Positions 20,826-25,055 of a stretch of DNA of 25,055 bases are shown here, piece after piece. The DNA lies in assembly GCA_034433615.1 (NCBI GenBank), contig DAOUAJ010000409.1, forward strand, positions 1 through 25,055, given 5' to 3'. The DNA comes from DAOUAJ01 sp034433615. Its GTDB lineage: Bacteria; Chloroflexota; Anaerolineae; DUEN01. Below the pieces are notes generated by a model. It saw nothing but the letters and a program-made list of their open reading frames with translations, had not been told where the DNA came from and made no database searches. The translations under genes were made by a program, and so were the position numbers. Numbering within the stretch: the stretch's first letter is position 1; each line of letters opens with the position of its first letter.

Positions 20826-21518
20826 TCAACCGGTAGGGCGACGAATTAATCCTTCAGGAGGAACACGTTCCCCGCGCCCGGTTAGCAGGCCGATCCCTTG
20901 CTCTTTCGCCGCGCGCACGGCGCCGGGGTCAATTCGGATGCCAAACGCGTAGGCCAGGTACGGCCCGGGCACGCCTTTGGCCGCCAGGCGTTGCTGCCAT
21001 CCGCTGGACTTGATCTGCTGACCCCACTCCCACACCTGGCGGTGGCCCAGGCGCGCTTTGGCTTCCACCACTGCCCATACCTTTTCACCGGTCGGATTCT
21101 CAAGCTCCATCACTACATCCACTTCACCATCCAGCGCCAGGGAATAGGGTTCTGCCAGTAGACGGTAGCCTTTGCCTTCCAGGATTATCTGGAGAACACT
21201 TTCGGCTTCTTCCTCGATAGTGGAGCCAAAGGAGGCCTGGAGTTGCCTAAAGGCCGTCGCCAATCCTTGCACTTGTACTTCGGTGCGCTGTTGGGCAGCA
21301 GCCAGCTCTCGCACCTGAGCTTCAGTACGCTGTTGGGCAGCAGCCAGCTCCCGCACCTGAGCTTCGGTACGCTGTTGGGCTTCTGCTAACTCTCGCACAA
21401 TCCCCGGTAGTGCCAAGAAGTCCTCTCTCAGGATCAGATGACGCAACTCCACCTGCCATTTCGGGTGCTCGGCCAGAAGATGAACTAAATCTGCAAGATC
21501 CGTCACAGTAAAGGCCAT
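20826..21518 (-). CDS. coiled-coil protein with PD-(D/E)XK nuclease-like domain
   Basis: This 230-residue protein has an N-terminal helical part and a coiled coil made of three 14-residue repeats (RELAxAQQRTEAQV, residues 42-83). The C-terminal domain (about 95-225) contains the order E-(x)n-EVDVVMEL...VWAVVEAKARL, which reads as the Glu, Asp and Glu-x-Lys of a PD-(D/E)XK nuclease fold. It resembles the DUF3782-type proteins common in filamentous bacteria; this is from memory. AGGAGG lies before the ATG. The gene is divergent from the Lhr helicase gene. Nuclease activity and target are not established. Confidence 0.75.
   Translation of the reverse strand: MAFTVTDLADLVHLLAEHPKWQVELRHLILREDFLALPGIVRELAEAQQRTEAQVRELAAAQQRTEAQVRELAAAQQRTEVQVQGLATAFRQLQASFGSTIEEEAESVLQIILEGKGYRLLAEPYSLALDGEVDVVMELENPTGEKVWAVVEAKARLGHRQVWEWGQQIKSSGWQQRLAAKGVPGPYLAYAFGIRIDPGAVRAAKEQGIGLLTGRGERVPPEGLIRRPTG
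21270..21395 (-). repeat. three 42-bp tandem units (coiled-coil repeats)
   Basis: Three direct units of 42 bases encode RELAEAQQRTEAQV, RELAAAQQRTEAQV and RELAAAQQRTEVQV. Forty-two bases is two heptads, so unit gain or loss keeps both reading frame and coiled-coil register. Confidence 0.9.
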
Positions 21519-21676
21519 CTTGCGCCTCCTGGATAGAGATTATAACGCCTTGCAGCCGTTTGCGTCAAACGCAATCGAGGGACTGGCCCTCATTTTGGGA
21601 GAATCTCACGCGCCACGGATTCCCTACCTGCTCTCCACCGGCTGTAAATCCGGATGCAATTCCGTGTAGCACTTAT

Positions 21677-21705
21677 TTGTCCCTTTCGCACATTTGTGCT
21701 ATGAT
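21677..21705 (+). promoter_or_regulatory. promoter of the Lhr helicase gene
   Basis: TTGTCC (21677-21682), a 17-base spacer and TATGAT (21700-21705) with an extended TG one base before the -10 box. The expected start is near 21712, about 240 bases before the ATG. Confidence 0.65.
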
Positions 21706-21711
21706 GGCCCC

Positions 21712-21954
21712 ACTCCTGGAAGTCGGCGGTGAATGCCTGTCCACCGGCCCCTCGTCTGAGAAGCCTGTCCTGGCCGATAGTCCATACGGGCCACAGGCAG
21801 GCCAGGGATAACGAGAGCAGGCTGCATGCCGTCCAGCTTGTAATCCTCGCTGTTCAGAGGACTGGGCAAGCTGGCGAAAGGCCAGGGAATCTCGCCGTCT
21901 GGATTGAAACCCAGGCACCGCCATTTATGCGGTGTGCCGCGCGGAGAGAATAGC
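21712..21954 (+). other. structured leader or small RNA upstream of lhr
   Basis: This gene-free stretch between the promoter and the helicase ATG can form several hairpins: GCCTGT/ACAGGC with GGCC/GGCC (21763-21798); CCAGCTT/AAGCTGG enclosing TCCTC/GAGGA (21833-21874); and CACCGC/GCGGTG (21916-21934) just before the GGAG ribosome site at 21943. CCTGGCC (21769-21775) can also pair with either of two GGCCAGG copies (21800-21806 and 21880-21886), so mutually exclusive folds are possible. I see no match to the conserved cores of RNase P, SRP, tmRNA or cobalamin RNAs. It could be a regulatory leader or an independent RNA. Confidence 0.45.
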
Positions 21955-24900
21955 ATGTCTAACCCGCTCGATCTGTTTTTGCCCGCTACGCGCCAATGGT
22001 TCGCTTCCACTTTCGACAAGCCGACGCCGCCGCAGGTAGCCGGCTGGCCGCCGATCCAGCGTGGAGAGCACACCCTGATCCTCTCCCCCACCGGCTCTGG
22101 CAAGACCTTGGCCGCCTTCCTGTGGGGCATTGACTCGATCTTTCGGGAAGTCAGCAAGGCGGCGGGGAAACGGGGCAACGAGGCAACAGGACAACGAGGA
22201 AAGGGGCAGGAGAGCGTGCTGCGCTTGGTCTATGTCTCCCCGCTCAAGGCGTTGAACAACGACATCGAGCGTAACCTGCGCGTGCCGCTGGCCGGCATTC
22301 GCCACGCCGCCCACGAGCTGGGCGAGCCACTCCCGCCATTGAGCGTAGCGGTGCGCACCGGCGACACACCCTCTTCGGCTCGCGCCGCTATGGTGCGTCG
22401 CCCGCCTCACATCCTGATCACTACCCCCGAGTCGCTCTATCTGCTCCTCACCAGCCCGGTGGCGAGGGCGATGTTCCGCGACGTGCGCACGGTGATCGTG
22501 GACGAGATCCACACGCTGGTGGGCAGCAAGCGCGGCGCGCATCTGGCCCTCTCCCTCGAGCGACTGGAGCGGCTGGCTGGGGCTCCAGTGCAGCGGATCG
22601 GCCTCTCCGCCACGATCCGCCCGCTGGAGGAGGCGGCGGCCTTTCTGGGGGGGCAGACCCTCACCTCGCCCCCTGCACGGAGGGGAATAGGGGATGGGGT
22701 AAGGTCCGACGGCTCACCAATACCCCGCCCGGTCACCATCGTGAACGCCATCCACCAAAAGGGGCTCGATCTGCAGGTGCAAACCGTGGTGGAGGATTTC
22801 AGCCGGCTCCCTGGCGACTCAATCTGGCCGTCCGTCATCCCCCATCTGGTCCAACTCATTCGCCAGCACCGCACCACGCTCATCTTCTGCAACAGCCGCC
22901 GCCAGGCGGAGCGCACTGCCGATCGCCTTAATGAGCAACTGGCGGCGGAAGCCGAGGGCCGCGTGCCGCCCGGCACCAGCGCCATGCTCCTGCCCAATCC
23001 CAAAGGTGGCGAGATTGCCCCCGGCCGCGGCATCTTCACCGTGGGCGCCAGCGGCCCCATCCGCGCCCACCATGGCTCCATGTCTCGCGAGACCCGCCGG
23101 CAGATGGAAGAGCAGCTCAAGCGCGGCGAGCTGCCGGCGCTGGTGGGCACCTCCTCGCTGGAGTTGGGCATTGACATCGGCTCTGTTGATCTGGTGGTGC
23201 AATTGGGCAGCCCCAAGAGCGTGTCTCAGGGCCTGCAACGCGTGGGCCGATCCGGCCACCTGGTCGGGCAAACGTCTGTTGGGCGCATCATCTCGCTTCA
23301 CCGCGAAGACCTGATGGAGGCCGCCGCCGTCGCCCGGGGCATGTTGCGCGGCGACGTGGAGCCCGTTTACACGCCCCGCAACCCGCTCGACGTGCTGGCC
23401 CAGCAGATCGTGGCGATGGTGGCCGTAGAGACGTGGCGGGTGGACGACCTGTACGCGCTGGTGCGGCAGGCATACCCGTACCGGGACCTCTCGTGGCAGG
23501 CGTTCCAGGCGACGCTGGACATGCTCGCCGGGCGATATCCGTCCACCGTACACCGCGAGCTGCGGCCGCGGCTGGCCTGGGATCGCGTGCACAACACGGT
23601 GAGCGCGCTGCCCGGCAGCCGACAGCTCGCCCTGCGCAACGGCGGCACGATCCCCGATCGCGGCACCTACGGCGTCTATCTGCCCGATGGGCGCACCCGG
23701 CTGGGCGAGCTGGACGAGGAGTTCGTGTTCGAGACGCGCCCAGGGGACGTGTTCCTGCTCGGCTCACACACCTGGCGCGTGCTGGAGATCACCGACGACC
23801 GCGTGATTGTAGCCGATGCCGCGGGCGAGGTGCCGCGTATGCCGTTCTGGCGCGGCGATTTCCCCTGGCGGCCCTATGCCCTGGGGCGAGCAGTGGGAGC
23901 GTTCCGCCGCGAGCTCGGCGAGCGGATCGCTACGGCGTCGTCCCTCGTCCCTCGTCCGTCGTCCGAGCTGCTGACCACGGGCGACCGACGACCGACGACG
24001 GCAGATGGCTGGGCTGAGGACGGTGACTGGCTGGATGCCTATGCCGATGTGGCCGCCTGGCTTGAACGGGAATGTGCCCTCGATCGCAACTCGGCCCGCA
24101 ACCTGATCGCGTATGTGCGGCATCAGCTCGACGTGATGGGCGCCATCTCGTCGGACCGCACGATCATCGTCGAGTCGTTCGAGGACGCCATCGGCGAGCC
24201 GCGCATCGTCATCCATTCGCCATTCGGTGGGCGGGTGCATGGGCCGTGGGGCCTGGCGCTGGCGTCGGCGCTGCGTGAGCGAACCGGCATAGAGGTCGAG
24301 GTGCAGGTCAGCGACGACGGCATCCTCCTTCGCTTTCCCGGCGCCGATCAGCCGCCGCCGCTGGACGTGATCCGGGAGATGACGCCCGTTGAGGCCCGCG
24401 AGCGCATCCTGCGCGAGCTGCCCGAGTCGGCCGTATTCGGCGCGCAGTTCCGTCAGAACGCGGCGCGGGCTTTGCTCCTCCCCACATCGGGCGGGAAACG
24501 CACGCCGTTCTGGCTGCAACGGCTGAAGGCCAGAGACTTGCTCGCCGCGGTGCGCCAGTTTCACGACTTCCCCATCGTCGCCGAGACGTATCGTGACTGC
24601 CTGAGCGACGTCATGGATCTGGCCGGGCTGGAGGAGGTGCTGGGCGAGATCCAGGCCGGGCGCATCCGGCTGTTCACCGCCGAGACGGCCGTCCCTTCGC
24701 CCGTGGCGGCCAGCCTGCTCTTCGACTTCATGAACATCTACCTGTACGAGTGGGACGCGCCCAAGGCCGAGCGAGAGCTGCAGCGGTTAGCGGTCAGCCG
24801 TGAGCTGCTGGCCGATTTGATGGGCAATCCCGAGTTGGCGCGGCTGCTGCGGCCGAAGGCCATCGCCGAGGTGACCGCTCGCGCCCAACGCACCGACCCG

Positions 24901-25055
24901 GCGTTCCGGGCGCGCTCGGCCGATGAGCTGGCCTTATTGCTACTGGAGATGGGAGATCTGAGCGAAGCGGAGATCGCGGAGCGGTCGCGGCCAGGATGGG
25001 AGCAGTGGCTGGAAGATCTGGCTGCCCAGAGCCGTGTGATGGAGGTTGACATCCC
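21955..25055 (+). CDS. lhr: Lhr-family DEXH-box helicase (3' end beyond the window)
   Basis: The frame is open from ATG 21955 through the end of the window (1033 codons), so the gene is truncated by the window edge. Lhr proteins are large ATP-dependent DNA helicases linked to repair. Walker A is PTGSGKT (about residues 44-51) and motif II is DEIH (183-186). SATIRP is motif III. TLIFCNSRRQAERTA, HHGSMSRETRRQMEE and the GTSSLELGIDIGSVDLVVQLGSPKSVSQGLQRVGRSGH segment are hallmarks of Lhr domain 2. The Lhr-specific central region follows from about residue 470 (TPRNPLDVLAQQIVAMVA). GGAG precedes the ATG at eight bases. Three segments (about residues 68-86, 235-258 and 660-683) are low-complexity, charged or Pro-rich and do not look like conserved Lhr sequence. 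They interrupt neither frame nor motifs. Confidence 0.93.
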   Translation, partial: MSNPLDLFLPATRQWFASTFDKPTPPQVAGWPPIQRGEHTLILSPTGSGKTLAAFLWGIDSIFREVSKAAGKRGNEATGQRGKGQESVLRLVYVSPLKALNNDIERNLRVPLAGIRHAAHELGEPLPPLSVAVRTGDTPSSARAAMVRRPPHILITTPESLYLLLTSPVARAMFRDVRTVIVDEIHTLVGSKRGAHLALSLERLERLAGAPVQRIGLSATIRPLEEAAAFLGGQTLTSPPARRGIGDGVRSDGSPIPRPVTIVNAIHQKGLDLQVQTVVEDFSRLPGDSIWPSVIPHLVQLIRQHRTTLIFCNSRRQAERTADRLNEQLAAEAEGRVPPGTSAMLLPNPKGGEIAPGRGIFTVGASGPIRAHHGSMSRETRRQMEEQLKRGELPALVGTSSLELGIDIGSVDLVVQLGSPKSVSQGLQRVGRSGHLVGQTSVGRIISLHREDLMEAAAVARGMLRGDVEPVYTPRNPLDVLAQQIVAMVAVETWRVDDLYALVRQAYPYRDLSWQAFQATLDMLAGRYPSTVHRELRPRLAWDRVHNTVSALPGSRQLALRNGGTIPDRGTYGVYLPDGRTRLGELDEEFVFETRPGDVFLLGSHTWRVLEITDDRVIVADAAGEVPRMPFWRGDFPWRPYALGRAVGAFRRELGERIATASSLVPRPSSELLTTGDRRPTTADGWAEDGDWLDAYADVAAWLERECALDRNSARNLIAYVRHQLDVMGAISSDRTIIVESFEDAIGEPRIVIHSPFGGRVHGPWGLALASALRERTGIEVEVQVSDDGILLRFPGADQPPPLDVIREMTPVEARERILRELPESAVFGAQFRQNAARALLLPTSGGKRTPFWLQRLKARDLLAAVRQFHDFPIVAETYRDCLSDVMDLAGLEEVLGEIQAGRIRLFTAETAVPSPVAASLLFDFMNIYLYEWDAPKAERELQRLAVSRELLADLMGNPELARLLRPKAIAEVTARAQRTDPAFRARSADELALLLLEMGDLSEAEIAERSRPGWEQWLEDLAAQSRVMEVDI
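22156..22210 (+). repeat. in-frame repeat-like insertion 1 in lhr
   Basis: Purine-rich short-period sequence (GGGGCAACGAGGCAACAGGACAACGAGG, given here in part as GGCAACGAGGCAACAGG) encodes KRGNEATGQRGKGQES between the Walker A region and YVSPLKAL. It resembles dispersed intergenic repeats and probably forms a surface loop. Confidence 0.5.
22660..22726 (+). repeat. in-frame repeat-like insertion 2 in lhr
   Basis: CCCCT and AGGGG arms (CCCCCTGCACGGAGGGG) form a small hairpin of the kind seen in palindromic dispersed repeats. It encodes SPPARRGIGDGVRSDGSPI between the AFLGG and RPVTIV segments, where Lhr proteins are usually short. Confidence 0.5.
23934..24004 (+). repeat. in-frame repeat-like insertion 3 in lhr
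   Basis: CGTCCCT direct units followed by CCGTCGTC, then GACCGACGACCGACGACGG, which is partly the inverse complement. It encodes SSLVPRPSSE and TTGDRRPTTADG, a Ser/Thr/Pro/Arg-rich loop. Confidence 0.55.

Noticed and set aside
22437..24564. Several long minus-strand open frames opposite the helicase gene
   Set aside because: The plus-strand frame carries all Lhr motifs without interruption; the opposite frames are low-complexity Arg/Pro/Ala-rich shadows.
1..25055. tRNA, rRNA, transposase or integrase genes
   Set aside because: None was recognised on either strand. The HNH cassette has no transposase, and no terminal inverted repeats were found around it.

Overview
The window looks like part of a Chloroflexota (Anaerolineae-type) chromosome. 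This is inferred from the GC-rich coding style, the long Pro/Thr (TPTPTP) linkers common in exported proteins of that phylum, and the gene families present. No rRNA, tRNA or CRISPR array was seen.

Layout. Positions 1-2100 hold a two-gene minus-strand unit (methyltransferase, then aldo/keto reductase) with a terminator-like hairpin. Positions 2273-15116 are the core of the window: a long minus-strand cluster of electron-transfer genes, interrupted by a small HNH-endonuclease cassette. In transcription order it encodes a nonaheme lipoprotein on a Pro/Thr stalk, a Rieske protein, a seven-helix cytochrome b, a 13-heme membrane-anchored cytochrome with a coiled coil, an 8-heme lipoprotein on a collagen-like stalk, [coiled-coil protein + HNH endonuclease], a nonaheme cytochrome with a C-terminal membrane helix, a diheme b-type membrane protein fused to three c-heme sites, and a 13-heme NapC/NirT-family protein. 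I count 55 c-type heme motifs in six proteins. A perfect TTGACA-17-TATAAT promoter precedes the cluster. A second promoter, carried on a duplicated 106-bp segment, precedes both the HNH cassette and the downstream cytochromes.

How the genes could work together. The cluster has three possible quinol-oxidising entry points: a Rieske/cytochrome b complex without a cytochrome c1 gene, a b-type/nonaheme pair that looks like a split CbcL, and a large NapC/NirT protein resembling ImcH. It also has surface-anchored multiheme lipoproteins on extended stalks. A reasonable hypothesis is a respiratory chain moving electrons from the quinone pool out through the envelope of a single-membrane cell, possibly to an extracellular acceptor. 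No terminal reductase with a recognisable non-heme cofactor lies in the window, so the acceptor is unknown.

Positions 15411-21518 are ordinary accessory genes on the minus strand: a small zinc-ribbon protein, a MATE transporter, a secreted phospholipase D-like protein with a lamin-tail-like domain, a family 4 glycosidase and a coiled-coil PD-(D/E)XK-like protein. From 21955 to the end of the window, on the plus strand, is a 3'-truncated Lhr-type helicase gene. It has a structured leader and three in-frame low-complexity insertions that look like dispersed repeats.
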